A stretch of DNA of 64,000 nucleotides from an uncultured Paracoccaceae bacterium (GTDB lineage: Bacteria > Pseudomonadota > Alphaproteobacteria > Rhodobacterales > Rhodobacteraceae), in contig CATOSB010000004.1 in the NCBI GenBank assembly GCA_951812305.1, positions 496,001 through 560,000 on the forward strand, read 5' to 3'. The notes beneath the pieces were generated by a model. The model did not search any database, was not told the DNA's origin, and worked only from the letters and a program-made list of their open reading frames with translations. Positions 43,641 through 53,280 of this stretch are shown here, piece by piece; position 1 is the first letter of the stretch; every line of letters begins with the position of its first letter. The position numbers were made by a program, and so were the translations under genes.

Positions 43641-44137
43641 AGGTCTTTGGCATCATTGGCTGGAAGAATTCCGGCAAAACCGGTCTGATGGAACGGCTGG
43701 TGTCCGAAATCACCGCGCGCGGTTACAGCGTCAGCACCATTAAGCACGCCCATCATACATTCGATGTCGATCAGCCCGGCAAAGACAGTTTCCGTCACCG
43801 CACCGCTGGTGCATCGCAGGTCTTGCTGTCATCTTCGCGCCGTTGGGCCTTGATGACAGAAATGAAGGACGATGACGAACCGGGTCTGGACGACCTGTTG
43901 AAACAGCTCGCGCCTGTCGATCTGGTGCTGGTGGAAGGCTACAAGCGCGATTCCCACCAGAAGATCGAGGCGCATCGCGCGCATACTGGCCAGCCCCTGA
44001 TTGCGGCGGATGACGCAACGGTTCTGGCAGTTGCCAGTGATGCGACACATCGCGATTTGGGTGTTCCGGTTTTCGACCTGAACGCCACCTCGCAGATTGC
44101 CGATTTTATCCTTGTGCAGACAGGACTCGCCCAGTGA
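43637..44137 (+). CDS. mobB: Molybdopterin-guanine dinucleotide biosynthesis adapter
   Basis: 166 residues with a P-loop GWKNSGKTGLMERLV at the N-terminus, the KHAHHTFDVDQPGKDSFRHR block typical of MobB, and LVEGYKRDSHQKIEAHR. A GTP-binding helper for MobA. GTG start overlaps mobA by 4 nt and its end overlaps moeA by 4 nt. Confidence 0.93.
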   Translation: MKVFGIIGWKNSGKTGLMERLVSEITARGYSVSTIKHAHHTFDVDQPGKDSFRHRTAGASQVLLSSSRRWALMTEMKDDDEPGLDDLLKQLAPVDLVLVEGYKRDSHQKIEAHRAHTGQPLIAADDATVLAVASDATHRDLGVPVFDLNATSQIADFILVQTGLAQ

Positions 44138-45387
44138 AACCGCCGCCGCTTAAAAACGATTGTTTCGCGCTGCCGCGTGGTGTGAACTGGGTGCCGGTCG
44201 ATACCGCACTGGATCATCTGCGCAGGAACCTGACTGGTGTGAAAGGGCAGGAGGTCGTCAAAATCCATGACGCCGAAGCGCGATTTCTGGCCAGCGATGT
44301 CACCGCGGTCACGGCGAATCCGCCCACCGCCAACTCGGCCGTAGACGGATACGGATTTGCGGGTGGTGCGAGTGCAGGCGAACACAGTTTGCCGCTGCAC
44401 AAGGGTCGCGCCGCGGCAGGTGCCGCGTTTCACGGCACGGTTCCCGTTGGTGCCGCGTTGCGTATCCTGACCGGCGCTGTTCTGCCCGAAGGTGTCGAAA
44501 CGGTCGTGTTGGAAGAAGACGTCAACGCTTCGTCTGCGCAGATCGCTTTCAATGGCCCCCTGAAACGTGGCGCGAACACGCGTGATGCAGGAGAAGATGC
44601 TAAAGCGGGCGACGTTATTGCCCATTGCGGCCAACGCATCCGAAGCCAGGAAATCGCAATCTTTGCAGCTTGCGGCATTGGCGAGGTGCAAGTTTATAAG
44701 CCGCTTCGAATTGGCGTCTTGTCCACCGGTGACGAAATCGCAGAAGCCGGAACCCCACCGGTGCAGGGAAGAATCTACGACGCAAATCGACCGATGCTTT
44801 TGTCACTTGTCCGGCGCTGGGGTTTCCAGCCCGTGGACCTCGGCCATGTCGGTGATGACCGTGACGCGCTCAGGCATAGCCTCGATAAGGCGGCAACACA
44901 GGCGGACGTCATCCTGACGTCTGGCGGTGCATCGGCAGGCGATGAGGACCATGTGTCTGCGCTGTTGGCCGAAGCAGGCGCCATCGATCACTGGCGCATT
45001 GCCTTGAAACCCGGGCGCCCCCTTGCGCTCGGCATTTGGGGCGACATTCCGGTTTTTGGCCTTCCCGGCAACCCCGTCGCCGCGTTTGTTTGCACTCTGA
45101 TCTTTGCAGCGCCGGCCTTTCGCGTTCTTGCAGGCGGCAACTGGCGCTCGCCCAGCGGATTTACCGTGCCCGCTGCCTTCAGCAAAAACAAAAAACCGGG
45201 TCGCCGGGAATACCTGCGCGCCCGGCTAAACGCAGACGGCGCAGTAGAAGTATTTGGCTCTGAAGGTTCTGGCCGCATTTCCGGGTTGTCATGGGCAGAC
45301 GGACTGGTCGAGTTGCCCGACGGCGCGATGGATATTGGACCTGGCGACAAGGTTCACTACATCCCGTTTGCGTGCTTTGGCGAATAA
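44134..45387 (+). CDS. moeA: Molybdopterin molybdenumtransferase
   Basis: 417 residues. MoeA inserts molybdate into adenylylated molybdopterin. Visible: ANPPTANSAVDGYGFA (substrate loop), RILTGAVLPEGVETVVLEED, the MoCF-binding LTSGGASAGDEDHV and GIWGDIPVFGLPGNPVAAFV. The usual length is about 400. Translationally coupled to mobB (GTGA). Confidence 0.94.
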   Translation: MKPPPLKNDCFALPRGVNWVPVDTALDHLRRNLTGVKGQEVVKIHDAEARFLASDVTAVTANPPTANSAVDGYGFAGGASAGEHSLPLHKGRAAAGAAFHGTVPVGAALRILTGAVLPEGVETVVLEEDVNASSAQIAFNGPLKRGANTRDAGEDAKAGDVIAHCGQRIRSQEIAIFAACGIGEVQVYKPLRIGVLSTGDEIAEAGTPPVQGRIYDANRPMLLSLVRRWGFQPVDLGHVGDDRDALRHSLDKAATQADVILTSGGASAGDEDHVSALLAEAGAIDHWRIALKPGRPLALGIWGDIPVFGLPGNPVAAFVCTLIFAAPAFRVLAGGNWRSPSGFTVPAAFSKNKKPGRREYLRARLNADGAVEVFGSEGSGRISGLSWADGLVELPDGAMDIGPGDKVHYIPFACFGE

Positions 45388-45609
45388 GCACCGCAAGTGT
45401 GCATCTTTAATGGATCGGTCAGTTCGGATCTAATACGGACAATTCCAATCAACATCACTATTTAACCCCTAAGGCGGCAACTGTTTGCCCGCGGGATGGC
45501 GACGCAACTTTGCAGAGGCGATACTTTATCCAGCCGTCCGCGCGCGAGACACAAGGTCTTCACCGAGCCTCCCAAATTCGCCTGCACGCTAGAGCGCGCT
45601 GTTTCGCGA
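45388..45609. other. Intergenic region, nothing recognised
   Basis: 222 bp between convergent moeA and a small membrane protein gene. No strong terminator, tRNA or conserved frame is seen. Confidence 0.4.
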
Positions 45610-45789
45610 TCAAAACCTCATACCCCGCCTAACAGGGTCAATCCCCAGCCAGTCCGGCCAGCCGAAAATACGCTCGATCCCAAAGATCACGACGCAAATC
45701 GCGATGATAGCAAGGACAAGTTTTACCCGCGCCTCAGAGGGCGGGTGGCGGGCCCATCGTGCGGCGCGTAACAGCCAGTGCAGGTTCAT
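45610..45789 (-). CDS. Small conserved membrane protein, 59 aa
   Basis: Starts MNLHWLLRAARWARHPPSEA, then a membrane segment VKLVLAIIAICVVIFGIERI and GWPDWLGIDPVRRGMRF. GGAGG lies 10 nt before the ATG. Basic N-terminus, RHPPSE motif and a GWPDW after the membrane segment form a pattern I associate with short conserved proteins of Rhodobacteraceae, function unknown. Two features favour a real gene: an excellent ribosome site and strong hydrophobic periodicity. Confidence 0.75.
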   Translation of the reverse strand: MNLHWLLRAARWARHPPSEARVKLVLAIIAICVVIFGIERIFGWPDWLGIDPVRRGMRF

Positions 45790-45868
45790 CGCTTGTCCTC
45801 CGGGATTTGTTCGCGCAGGAATTGGGGCTATTGTCGCGTTACATTAATCTGGGCCGAAGGAATATTCG

Positions 45869-47110
45869 ATGCGCTTTCTCCTCGCTTTTTGCCTGAGCAT
45901 ATTTTCGTGGCCCGCATGGGCGCAAACTGAAGAAGAGGTGGCCGCCGCGAGACTTACATATATCGACGGTGATTATTCTGTGGTTGCAGACGTCTTGATA
46001 CACGCAGCGGATGCCGGGAACGCCAATGCCCAGAATTTGGTTGGTGATGCTTTTATGGAAGGCAATGGTGTTGTCAAAGATCCCGTGAAGGGTCTGGAAT
46101 ATTGGGAACGCTCGGCGGCGGCAGGCTTTGACAAGGCGCTCTATAACCTCGGCTGGGCCTATTCCAACGGGCAGGGTGGGGTTAGGATCGATTACGCCCG
46201 GTCGGGCGAATACTATGACCGCGCCATCGCACTTGGGTATCCGGACGCATATCTTAACCGGGGGCGGATGTATGAACTTGGGCTTGGGGTAGAACCGGAC
46301 CCATCAAAGGCGGCGGAATACTACACTGTCGCAGCCGAGTCGGGTTTGCCTGCCGCAATCAACAATCTGGGGCATCTTCACGTGGCCGGTTTGGGTGTGG
46401 ACGAAGATATTCCGCGTGGGCTGGAGTTGATGCGCGAGGCTGCCGAGGCCGGAAGTGATCAGGCCAATTACAATCTGGCAATCATTCATTATGACGGTCT
46501 TTACGGTCAGCCAAGCGATATGGACCAAGCGGTGAAATACGCGGACCGTGCCGTCGAGGCGGGTCATGTAGCTGGTATGTGGTTGCGCGCAGTGATGCAT
46601 GTCAACGGCGAAGGCGGGCCGGTGGAAATTGAGGCTGGTATCGCCCTTTACGAGGCCGCGGCGGATGCCGGGGATACCGATGCGCTAAGCGATCTGGCCT
46701 ATCTTTATTACGATGGCGAGCACGTCGAGAAGGATCTCGTGAAGTCCTTTGAATACACCAGGCGCGGGGCCGAACTGGGCGACTTGGGCGCATTATCTGA
46801 TCTGGGTTATGCCTATGAACATGGCGAGGGTATTCAACAGGACAAATTGGCTGCGATGGGATTGTATCTTGCGGCTGCGCGCAAGGGGAACGCACGCGCA
46901 GCAGTGAATGTAAGTTGGGCGTTGATCGAGGTAGAGAACGGTTGGAGCGATCCGGGTGAAGGGTACGGCTGGTGTGTTCTGGGGATGAACTGGGCGGGCG
47001 AAGAACAGCGCGCCGAGTTAGAGGCGGAATGCGCAGAGCTGGCGGCAATAATCACGGCAGAGGACAGGGCGGCCGGTGAGGCATGGGCAGCGGGTTACAA
47101 GCTGCATTAA
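45869..47110 (+). CDS. Secreted Sel1-repeat (TPR-like) protein
   Basis: 413 residues. Signal peptide MRFLLAFCLSIFSWPAWAQ, then about eight to nine Sel1-like repeats of 36 residues with the A-x2-NLGxxYxxGxGVxxDxxKA consensus (for example ALYNLGWAYSNGQGG, AINNLGHLHVAGLGVDED, ALSDLGYAYEHGEGI). Such proteins are periplasmic scaffolds for protein-protein interaction; the partner is not evident. It is acidic and ends with GEAWAAGYKLH. Confidence 0.88.
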   Translation: MRFLLAFCLSIFSWPAWAQTEEEVAAARLTYIDGDYSVVADVLIHAADAGNANAQNLVGDAFMEGNGVVKDPVKGLEYWERSAAAGFDKALYNLGWAYSNGQGGVRIDYARSGEYYDRAIALGYPDAYLNRGRMYELGLGVEPDPSKAAEYYTVAAESGLPAAINNLGHLHVAGLGVDEDIPRGLELMREAAEAGSDQANYNLAIIHYDGLYGQPSDMDQAVKYADRAVEAGHVAGMWLRAVMHVNGEGGPVEIEAGIALYEAAADAGDTDALSDLAYLYYDGEHVEKDLVKSFEYTRRGAELGDLGALSDLGYAYEHGEGIQQDKLAAMGLYLAAARKGNARAAVNVSWALIEVENGWSDPGEGYGWCVLGMNWAGEEQRAELEAECAELAAIITAEDRAAGEAWAAGYKLH

Positions 47111-47201
47111 GTCCCGGTCCGGGAGAAAATGTTTCACAATTGGCGAAAGCGCAGTCGTCGCCGTCGACGCCCACGGATTGCGGCCCGGCGAGACAGGCCC
47201 A

Positions 47202-47750
47202 CTAACCAGGGTTCTCTAAAAACCGCACTTTGCCTATATGCGGCAGGTTTCGGTTGCGTTGCGCGTAATCGATGCCGTAGCCAACCACAAACTCATCAGG
47301 GATTTCAAATCCGGTCCAGGTGGCTTTCACATCAATTTCACGTCGTGAAGGTTTGTCGAGTAGGGCAATCGTCTCCAGCCGTTTTGGGTGCCGTGTCTTT
47401 AGCAATTCGATGACGTGATGCAGCGTGAATCCGGTATCGACAATATCCTCGACCAAAAGAACATCGCGCCCGCCAATCTCACCGCGCAGGTCTTTCAGGA
47501 TCCGAACCTCGCGGCTTGATTCCATCGAGTCGCCGTAAGACGAGGCTTCGATAAAGTCGACCTCAACCGGCATATCGAGTTCACGCACGAGATCGGCGAT
47601 GAATACGAAAGAACCGCGCAAAAGTCCTACGACCACGAGTTTTTCGGTGTTGGCGAATGTCTCGCGAATCTCGCGCGCCAAATCCTCGATCCGGGCGGCA
47701 ATGGTCTTGGCCGAGATCATTTCGTCGATCACGTAATCAGGTTGTGACAT
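47202..47750 (-). CDS. hpt: Hypoxanthine phosphoribosyltransferase
   Basis: 182 residues. The PRPP-binding motif [14 protein letters not shown] (about 96-109), the flexible-loop [10 protein letters not shown], and the purine-binding Lys-x6-D region [11 protein letters not shown] and FVVGYGIDY are all present. Purine salvage from hypoxanthine or guanine. Convergent with the Sel1 gene (91 bp gap without features). Confidence 0.92.
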   Translation of the reverse strand: MSQPDYVIDEMISAKTIAARIEDLAREIRETFANTEKLVVVGLLRGSFVFIADLVRELDMPVEVDFIEASSYGDSMESSREVRILKDLRGEIGGRDVLLVEDIVDTGFTLHHVIELLKTRHPKRLETIALLDKPSRREIDVKATWTGFEIPDEFVVGYGIDYAQRNRNLPHIGKVRFLENPG

Positions 47751-47820
47751 TGCGCCTCTCTTGTATTTCCCGGCTCACTCTAGGAGATCAGACAGGCCGC
47801 GCAAACCGACGAAAAGCCAC

Positions 47821-48261
47821 ATGCCGAAACATTCCGAAACAAGGGTTTTGCCGCATCAGCCCGGGCAGATGTTCGATCTGGTCGCGGATGTTGCGCGGTA
47901 TCCGGAGTTTCTGCCTTGGTGTGCTGCGGCACGGGTGAAGTCGCGCGAGAACACTGAATTCGCTGACGTGATGATCGCGGAACTGGTGATTTCATTTAGG
48001 GTCTTTCGTGAGAAATACACTAGCCGCGTGGTGATGACGGGTCGGGAACGGATCGAGACGGATTATATCGACGGGCCGTTCAAACATTTACGCTCTGACT
48101 GGGCGTTTCACGAAATGGACGGTGGTTGCGAGGTGGATTTTTTCGTCGATTTCGAATTCCGCAACCCGATCCTGCAGGGCGCGGCGGGATTGTTTTTTCA
48201 CACCGCGATGCAGCGGATTGTGGGAGCCTTCGAGGCGCGCGCAGCAGAGCTTTACGGGTAG
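47821..48261 (+). CDS. COQ10/RatA-like START-domain protein
   Basis: 146 residues: MPKHSETRVLPHQPGQMFDL, ARYPEFLPWCAAARV and a C-terminal helix GLFFHTAMQRIVGAFEARA, the polyketide-cyclase/START-like fold of COQ10. In alphaproteobacteria this homologue is thought to bind ubiquinone and assist its delivery; the Escherichia coli relative RatA was described as a ribosome-association toxin. ATG 47821 gives the conserved start. Confidence 0.85.
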   Translation: MPKHSETRVLPHQPGQMFDLVADVARYPEFLPWCAAARVKSRENTEFADVMIAELVISFRVFREKYTSRVVMTGRERIETDYIDGPFKHLRSDWAFHEMDGGCEVDFFVDFEFRNPILQGAAGLFFHTAMQRIVGAFEARAAELYG

Positions 48262-48277
48262 TTTCGGATCAGATTAA

Positions 48278-48348
48278 TCTGATCCGACTTTCCCGAGGGG
48301 GCTGACCCCTCCGGACCTCCCCCGGCATATTCGCCGACAAGTAGAAGG
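48278..48348 (+). repeat. Hairpin-containing intergenic element before the MmgE/PrpD gene
   Basis: GAGGGG-GCTGA-CCCCTC hairpin, then a C-rich stretch CCTCCCCCGGCATATTCGCC and ending in AGTAGAAGGA that serves as the ribosome site of the next gene. The layout parallels the element at 19709-19768 (GC hairpin, a TATT box, then a purine-rich end). Confidence 0.5.
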
Positions 48349-48357
48349 ATGGGTTGC

Positions 48358-49644
48358 ATGATCGCACAAAGGCTGGCCGCCTTCGCAGTTGCACCGGTGG
48401 CAGGCAAGGCGGCCCTGGCCATGATGCGGCTGTCACTTGCGGACTGGCTGGCTTGTGGCCTTGCGGGGCGGGCGGAACCGGTTGCGGAAATTGTACGCGG
48501 GATGGCGTTGGCGGAGGGCGGCAAGGGACAGGCGACTCTGTTTGCAGGTGGATCGGCGCCGATGCGGGCGGCAGCGTTGGTGAATGGGACGATCAGCCAT
48601 GCGTTGGATTACGATGACACGCATTTTGCCCATATCGGACACCCCTCCGTCGCAGTGATTCCGGCGGCGCTGGCGGTGGCAGAAAAGCGGGGTTCAAGTG
48701 GTGAGGCGTTTTTGGCGGCCTGTCTGATCGGGGCCGAAGTGTCGATCAGGGTTGGCGAATGGCTTGGTCGCGCGCATTACCAAACCGGGTTTCATCAGAC
48801 TGCGACTGCAGGTTCCTTTGGCGCAACAGCGGCTGCGGGGCGGCTACTGGGGTTGGATGCAGGTCAGTTGGCGCAGGCCTTCGGCCTGGTCAGCACCCGG
48901 GCGTCGGGGCTGAAGTCGCAATTCGGGACGATGGGAAAGCCATTCAATGCCGGGATTGCGGCGTCCAATGGGGTGGAGGCGGCATTGCTGACAGCACGCG
49001 ATTTCGTGTCTTCGCCATTGGCGGTTGATGGAGCGCAAGGGTTTGGTCCGACACATCATGGTGAGGGCAATGTAGAGGCATTCGAATCGCTGGGGCAGGA
49101 TTGGCGGTTTGAGTATGTCAGCCACAAGTTTCACGCCTGCTGTCACGGGCTTCATGCGATGCTGGAGGCCGTGGGGACATTGGCCGACCGGGTGGACCCG
49201 GGGCTTCTGGACGAGATCGTCATCGCCACACATCCTCGCTGGATGTCCGTCTGCAATATTTTGGAACCTGCCACGGGGTTGGAAGCCAAGTTCAGCTATC
49301 GTCTGACGGCGGCAATGAGGTTGCTTGGAATTGAAACGGCTGGGATGGACAACTACTCGGATGCGCTTTGCGTTGACACGGCAGTGGTCGGAATCCGGAA
49401 CAAGGTTCGTGTAGAGGCAGATGAAACCCTGCCAGAGACCGCCGCGCGCGTCGTCCTTTGGGAGGGTGGCGAAACGCTGGTGGCCACGCACGATCTGACC
49501 ACGCCAGATTCACTTAAGGAGCGTGCGGAGAAATTGAAGACCAAATCGGAGAGTCTTTTGGGCAATCCGCAGTCCGGTCGTATCTGGCGGGCGGTAGAGG
49601 CGCTGGATATTGCGGCGATCACAAACGAAATGGGCCGGGAGTGA
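48358..49644 (+). CDS. MmgE/PrpD family protein
   Basis: 428-residue member of the 2-methylcitrate dehydratase/cis-aconitate decarboxylase/iminodisuccinate epimerase superfamily. Conserved: NGTISHALDYDDTHFAHIGHPSV (catalytic Asp/His region; in parts NGTISHALDYDDTH, FAHIGHPSV), QTATAGSFGATAAAGRLLGLD and HKFHACCHGLHAML. ATG 48358 is preferred because AGAAGGA is 9-10 nt upstream; an ATG at 48349 is too close. Without prp genes around it, the substrate is uncertain. The stop lies inside a hairpin terminator. Confidence 0.85.
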   Translation: MIAQRLAAFAVAPVAGKAALAMMRLSLADWLACGLAGRAEPVAEIVRGMALAEGGKGQATLFAGGSAPMRAAALVNGTISHALDYDDTHFAHIGHPSVAVIPAALAVAEKRGSSGEAFLAACLIGAEVSIRVGEWLGRAHYQTGFHQTATAGSFGATAAAGRLLGLDAGQLAQAFGLVSTRASGLKSQFGTMGKPFNAGIAASNGVEAALLTARDFVSSPLAVDGAQGFGPTHHGEGNVEAFESLGQDWRFEYVSHKFHACCHGLHAMLEAVGTLADRVDPGLLDEIVIATHPRWMSVCNILEPATGLEAKFSYRLTAAMRLLGIETAGMDNYSDALCVDTAVVGIRNKVRVEADETLPETAARVVLWEGGETLVATHDLTTPDSLKERAEKLKTKSESLLGNPQSGRIWRAVEALDIAAITNEMGRE

Positions 49645-49652
49645 CCCGGCCC
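49632..49652. terminator. Bidirectional hairpin between MmgE/PrpD and amt
   Basis: GGGCCGGG-AGTGA-CCCGGCCC, a perfect 8-bp GC stem with a 5-nt loop containing the TGA stop of the MmgE/PrpD gene. The T content downstream on the plus strand is moderate. Placed between convergent gene ends, it can serve both. Confidence 0.7.
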
Positions 49653-49675
49653 GTGTTCGAGTATTCTATGCCCGG

Positions 49676-50857
49676 TCAGGACGACATGTCGTAGGCGCGT
49701 TCGCCGTGGCTGGTAAGGTCGAGACCGGTATATTCATCCTCTTCCGAAACCCGGATCGGGAAGATCGCCTTGGCGACAAGCACGATTACGGTTGTGATCA
49801 CTAACGTCCAGATGCCGACGACGAGCAACCCACCAAGCTGTGCGCTCCATGCAGCATGGCCGAAGATTGCCAGCATGATAATGCCGAACATGCCGCCGAT
49901 ACCGTGCACGGCGAAGACGTCGAGTGTATCGTCGATATTCATCATGCCTTTCACCACTTTGCACATCTCCTGACACAGTATGCCAGCAATGCCACCGATT
50001 ATCAGTGCTTCAACGGGGCCAACCGAACCGGAAGCCGGCGTGATAGAGGCCAACCCGGCGATGGTGCCGGTGACCATGCCAACAAGCGAGGCCTTGCCGT
50101 AACGGATGCGTTCCCACAGCGCCCATGTCAGCGATGCCGTTGCGGCGGAAATATGGGTGACCGTCAGGGCCATCGCGGCACCGCCGTCAGCGGCCAGTTG
50201 AGAACCGCCGTTAAAGCCGAACCAGCCGACCCAAAGCATTGCTGCGCCGATCATAACCATGCCGGGATTATGCGGCGGGGTCGCCTTGTTGGACCGTGCG
50301 CCAAGGAAGAAGGCCACGACCAATGCGGCGAGACCGGCGGTCTGGTGCACGACGATACCGCCGGCGAAGTCGTTCACGCCTTCCGAAAAGAGCGACCATT
50401 CCGCACCTGCCAGCAGCCCGCCGCCCCAGATCCAATGTGCGACCGGTGCGTAGCAGATCAGCATCCAGAGGCCCGAGAACAGCATCACAAAGCCATAGCC
50501 GATACGCTCGACATAGGCGCCCACGATCAGCGCGGGCGTGATGATGGCGAAGGTCATCTGGAAGGCGAAGAAAAGCACCTCTGGGATGGTGCCGGACACC
50601 GTGTCGGAGTCGACGCCGTTCAGAAAGGCTTTATCCAGACCGCCCCACCAGGCGTTGCCTTCGCCGAAGGCGATTGAATAGCCAAACGCGAGCCACAGAA
50701 TGCTCATCAGGCAGGCAATCGAAAAACACTGCATGAAGACGCTGAGCACGTTACGGGCGCGCACGAGGCCGCCATAGAAGAGCGCCAGCCCCGGTAATGT
50801 CATGAACAGGACCAGCGCCGTTGCGACGATAATCCATGCGGTATCCGCTCCCACCAT
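49676..50857 (-). CDS. amt: Ammonium transporter
   Basis: 393-residue Amt/Rh channel with eleven membrane segments. Seen: TLPGLALFYGGLVRARNVLS, the pore region FDFAGGIVVHQTAG-type block NDFAGGIVVHQTAGLAALVV (His of the twin-His pair) and DDTLDVFAVHGIGGMFG (second His). ATG 50857 follows GGAAGGGG; there is no cleavable signal. No glnK gene is adjacent, unlike the usual glnK-amtB pair. The nitrogen-regulation operon lies 2.4 kb away. Confidence 0.94.
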   Translation of the reverse strand: MVGADTAWIIVATALVLFMTLPGLALFYGGLVRARNVLSVFMQCFSIACLMSILWLAFGYSIAFGEGNAWWGGLDKAFLNGVDSDTVSGTIPEVLFFAFQMTFAIITPALIVGAYVERIGYGFVMLFSGLWMLICYAPVAHWIWGGGLLAGAEWSLFSEGVNDFAGGIVVHQTAGLAALVVAFFLGARSNKATPPHNPGMVMIGAAMLWVGWFGFNGGSQLAADGGAAMALTVTHISAATASLTWALWERIRYGKASLVGMVTGTIAGLASITPASGSVGPVEALIIGGIAGILCQEMCKVVKGMMNIDDTLDVFAVHGIGGMFGIIMLAIFGHAAWSAQLGGLLVVGIWTLVITTVIVLVAKAIFPIRVSEEDEYTGLDLTSHGERAYDMSS

Positions 50858-50958
50858 CTTATTCCCCTTCCGAATATGGTTGTTTCGCGCTTTGAAGCGC
50901 TTCAACAGGGTGGCGGGGGCCATGAAAAGTGGCAGGGGGCCTAAAGTTTGGGCAAATT

Positions 50959-50980
50959 GGCATATGCCTAATTATTAGGC
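50959..50980 (-). promoter_or_regulatory. Two overlapping palindromes upstream of amt
   Basis: GGCATATGCC (10-bp palindrome, 50959-50968) and GCCTAAT-T-ATTAGGC (50966-50980) overlap by 3 bp about 100 bp upstream of the amt start and 36 bp after pncC ends. The distance fits an activator site for a nitrogen-controlled promoter, but the sequence does not match the enteric NtrC consensus. It might alternatively be a weak terminator of pncC. Confidence 0.4.
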
Positions 50981-51015
50981 GGTGAATTTCAATTATGCGC
51001 AATTTGCGCGCAGAG

Positions 51016-51486
51016 TCAGGAAAGATGCCGGATCAGAAGTTCAAGCGCGTGATCGACTGTCGCATGCCGAACTTTCGCACGTCCAATGGCGCCGAATTCA
51101 ACTGTGTGTGTTTGCGTGCCGGTTGTTGTGGCACAAAGACCGAAACAGACGCGGCCTTCGGGTTTGTTCTCGCTGCCACCCGGGCCAGCGATGCCGGTGA
51201 CGGATACGGCGATGTCGGCATGGGAATTGGCCAGCGCGCCTTCGGCCATTTCACGCGCAACCTCCTCGCTGACCGCGCCGTGTTCTTTCAACGTGGCGGC
51301 GTTGACGCCTAGCATCTTCATCTTGGCAGTGTTGGAGTAGGTGACAAAACCACGGTCGAAAATGTCAGAGGACCCGGCGACTTCGGTGATGGTGCCTGCG
51401 ATCAGCCCGCCGGTACAGCTTTCCGCAGTCGCGATCATCGCGCCTCGTTTGCGGGCGGTGGTCAGAAGGGTCGCGGCCAATGTCAT
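51016..51486 (-). CDS. pncC: Nicotinamide-nucleotide amidohydrolase (CinA C-terminal type)
   Basis: 156 residues, the stand-alone CinA domain that deamidates NMN to NaMN. TAESCTGGLIAGTITEVAGSS (in part TAESCTGGLIAGTIT), SYNTAKMLG-like TYSNTAKMKMLGV and VTGIAGPGGSENKPEGRV (AGPGG, KPxG) are the conserved blocks. ATGA overlap with pgpA. Confidence 0.9.
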   Translation of the reverse strand: MTLAATLLTTARKRGAMIATAESCTGGLIAGTITEVAGSSDIFDRGFVTYSNTAKMKMLGVNAATLKEHGAVSEEVAREMAEGALANSHADIAVSVTGIAGPGGSENKPEGRVCFGLCATTTGTQTHTVEFGAIGRAKVRHATVDHALELLIRHLS

Positions 51487-51977
51487 ATCCCCAGAACCCC
51501 GTGGGAAAGATATGCCCCGATGGCCACGCAGATCGCGGCCATTGCCCCGGCGATCAGGTCATCGAGCATCACGCCAAACGCATCATCACGCCGGTCGGCC
51601 CAGCCCACAGGGCCGGGTTTGGCCATGTCGAAGATGCGAAACAGGACGAAGGCGGCGAGCCAACCGGGCCAGGGGAAGGTCCATGCACCGACATCAGCGA
51701 ACCAGAGACCGGCGGAGAGCGGAAGAAGGGCGACGAACATGCCCGCGACTTCGTCGATCACAACCTCTGATGGGTCGTGGTTTTCGGTGTCGCGCGTGTA
51801 TTTGGCGGTGGCCCACCAGCCAACCAGAGTTATCAGAATGGTCGCGATAAGAAATCCGGGCAAACCAAACACTGCATGTATGACCCAAGCCAGCGGGATC
51901 GATGCGGCGGACCCCCAGGTTCCGGGGGCCACGGGCAGATAGCCGATGCCGAGATATGTGGCGATCAGCCGGCTCAT
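51483..51977 (-). CDS. pgpA: Phosphatidylglycerophosphatase A
   Basis: 164-residue membrane phosphatase finishing phosphatidylglycerol synthesis. [11 protein letters not shown] near the N-terminus, [13 protein letters not shown] (metal site) and [17 protein letters not shown] are diagnostic. Overlaps ispDF and pncC by 4 nt on each side, forming the ispDF-pgpA-pncC operon. Confidence 0.93.
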   Translation of the reverse strand: MSRLIATYLGIGYLPVAPGTWGSAASIPLAWVIHAVFGLPGFLIATILITLVGWWATAKYTRDTENHDPSEVVIDEVAGMFVALLPLSAGLWFADVGAWTFPWPGWLAAFVLFRIFDMAKPGPVGWADRRDDAFGVMLDDLIAGAMAAICVAIGAYLSHGVLGI

Positions 51978-53113
51978 GTCTTGATCAGCGTTGCCGTGGC
52001 GCTGGCGGCGATGCCTTCGCTGCGCCCGGTGAAGCCAAGCTGTTCTGTCGTTGTGGCCTTGACGGAAATGCGATTGGCGGGCAGGCCGGTGATGTCCGAC
52101 AAACGGGCACGCATCCCTTCTGCGCGAGGGCCGATTTTCGGAAACTCGCAGATCAGGGTTACATCGAGATTGCTGATTTTGAAGTCACGGTCAGCGGCCA
52201 ATTGCACCGCATGGAGCAGGAAAACCGTGCTGTCGGCGCCTTTCCAATGTGGATCGGATGGCGGGAAATGCTGGCCGATGTCGCCCTCGGCCAGAGCGCC
52301 ATAAATTGCGTCAGTCAAAGCGTGCATTGCAACGTCGGCATCGGAATGTCCGGTAAGGCCGCGCTCATGCGGGATTTGGACGCCGCACAGCGTGACGTGA
52401 TCGCCGCCGCCAAAGCGGTGCACGTCAAATCCATTGCCAGTTCTAACATCCATATCATGGCCTAACATCTTCTCTGCCCGCGAAAAATCCAATTCGTGGG
52501 TGATTTTAAGATTGGCTTCATCGCCTTCCACGATCGCGACTTCGATACCAGCCGCGCGGGCAATTTCCACATCATCGGCGGCGCCGGGTTTTGCAGTCCG
52601 ATGGGCGGCAAGGATGGGCTCGAAGTGAAATCCCTGCGGGGTCTGAGCGCGGAAAAGGCCTGACCTATCGGCAACACCAGATACTTGACCGGCATCGCCG
52701 CGCCACAAGGCGTCCGTCACCGATAAGGCCGGGGCGGCGGCCGGGGCGGTATCAAGTCCGGCAAGAACCCGGTCGATGATTTCGTGGGACACAAGCGGGC
52801 GCGCGGCGTCGTGGATCAGCACGCTGGCGGTATTTGTTTCTGCAAGGTGTTCTAATGCGTTTCTGACCGAGTCCTGACGCGTTTCGCCACCAATGACGAT
52901 GTCGCCGCCGTCGCCCTCGATCAATGCATTGGCATCCGACGCTGGGACAACCACCAAAACCCGGCCCACACGCGGATGACCGGCAAACGCGACAATGGCG
53001 CGATCAACGACGCGAATACCTGCGAGTTCCCGCCATTGTTTAGGAATTCCACCGACCCGACTACCACTTCCGGCAGCGACGATAATGGCGGTGATTGAGG
53101 CGGGTGCAGACAT
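51974..53113 (-). CDS. ispDF: Bifunctional IspD/IspF isoprenoid enzyme
   Basis: 379 residues. The IspD half (1-about 220) begins [19 protein letters not shown] and contains [11 protein letters not shown]; the IspF half starts near [19 protein letters not shown] with metal ligands DVH and [11 protein letters not shown] and ends [17 protein letters not shown]. It catalyses cytidylylation of MEP and cyclisation to MEcPP. The fusion is common in alphaproteobacteria. ATG 53113; divergent from dusB with 167 bp between. Confidence 0.94.
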   Translation of the reverse strand: MSAPASITAIIVAAGSGSRVGGIPKQWRELAGIRVVDRAIVAFAGHPRVGRVLVVVPASDANALIEGDGGDIVIGGETRQDSVRNALEHLAETNTASVLIHDAARPLVSHEIIDRVLAGLDTAPAAAPALSVTDALWRGDAGQVSGVADRSGLFRAQTPQGFHFEPILAAHRTAKPGAADDVEIARAAGIEVAIVEGDEANLKITHELDFSRAEKMLGHDMDVRTGNGFDVHRFGGGDHVTLCGVQIPHERGLTGHSDADVAMHALTDAIYGALAEGDIGQHFPPSDPHWKGADSTVFLLHAVQLAADRDFKISNLDVTLICEFPKIGPRAEGMRARLSDITGLPANRISVKATTTEQLGFTGRSEGIAASATATLIKT

Positions 53114-53280
53114 GGGGGTTTGTCTATGCTCTGTTTTTTCCGGTGACAATGAGCGCGGGATTCGAAATAAATGCACAAAAATCAGGCAAACAGCGATTTC
53201 TGCCTGATAAACGGGCGGATCGAATTGTCATTCGTGCCCTGAAGCACTAACAACTGCTCGAATGCGTAAGGATTAGGCGT

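Noticed and set aside
45496..45771. 91-codon plus-strand frame between moeA and the Sel1 gene
   Set aside because: Opposes the well-supported small membrane protein gene and has low-complexity Arg/Pro content.
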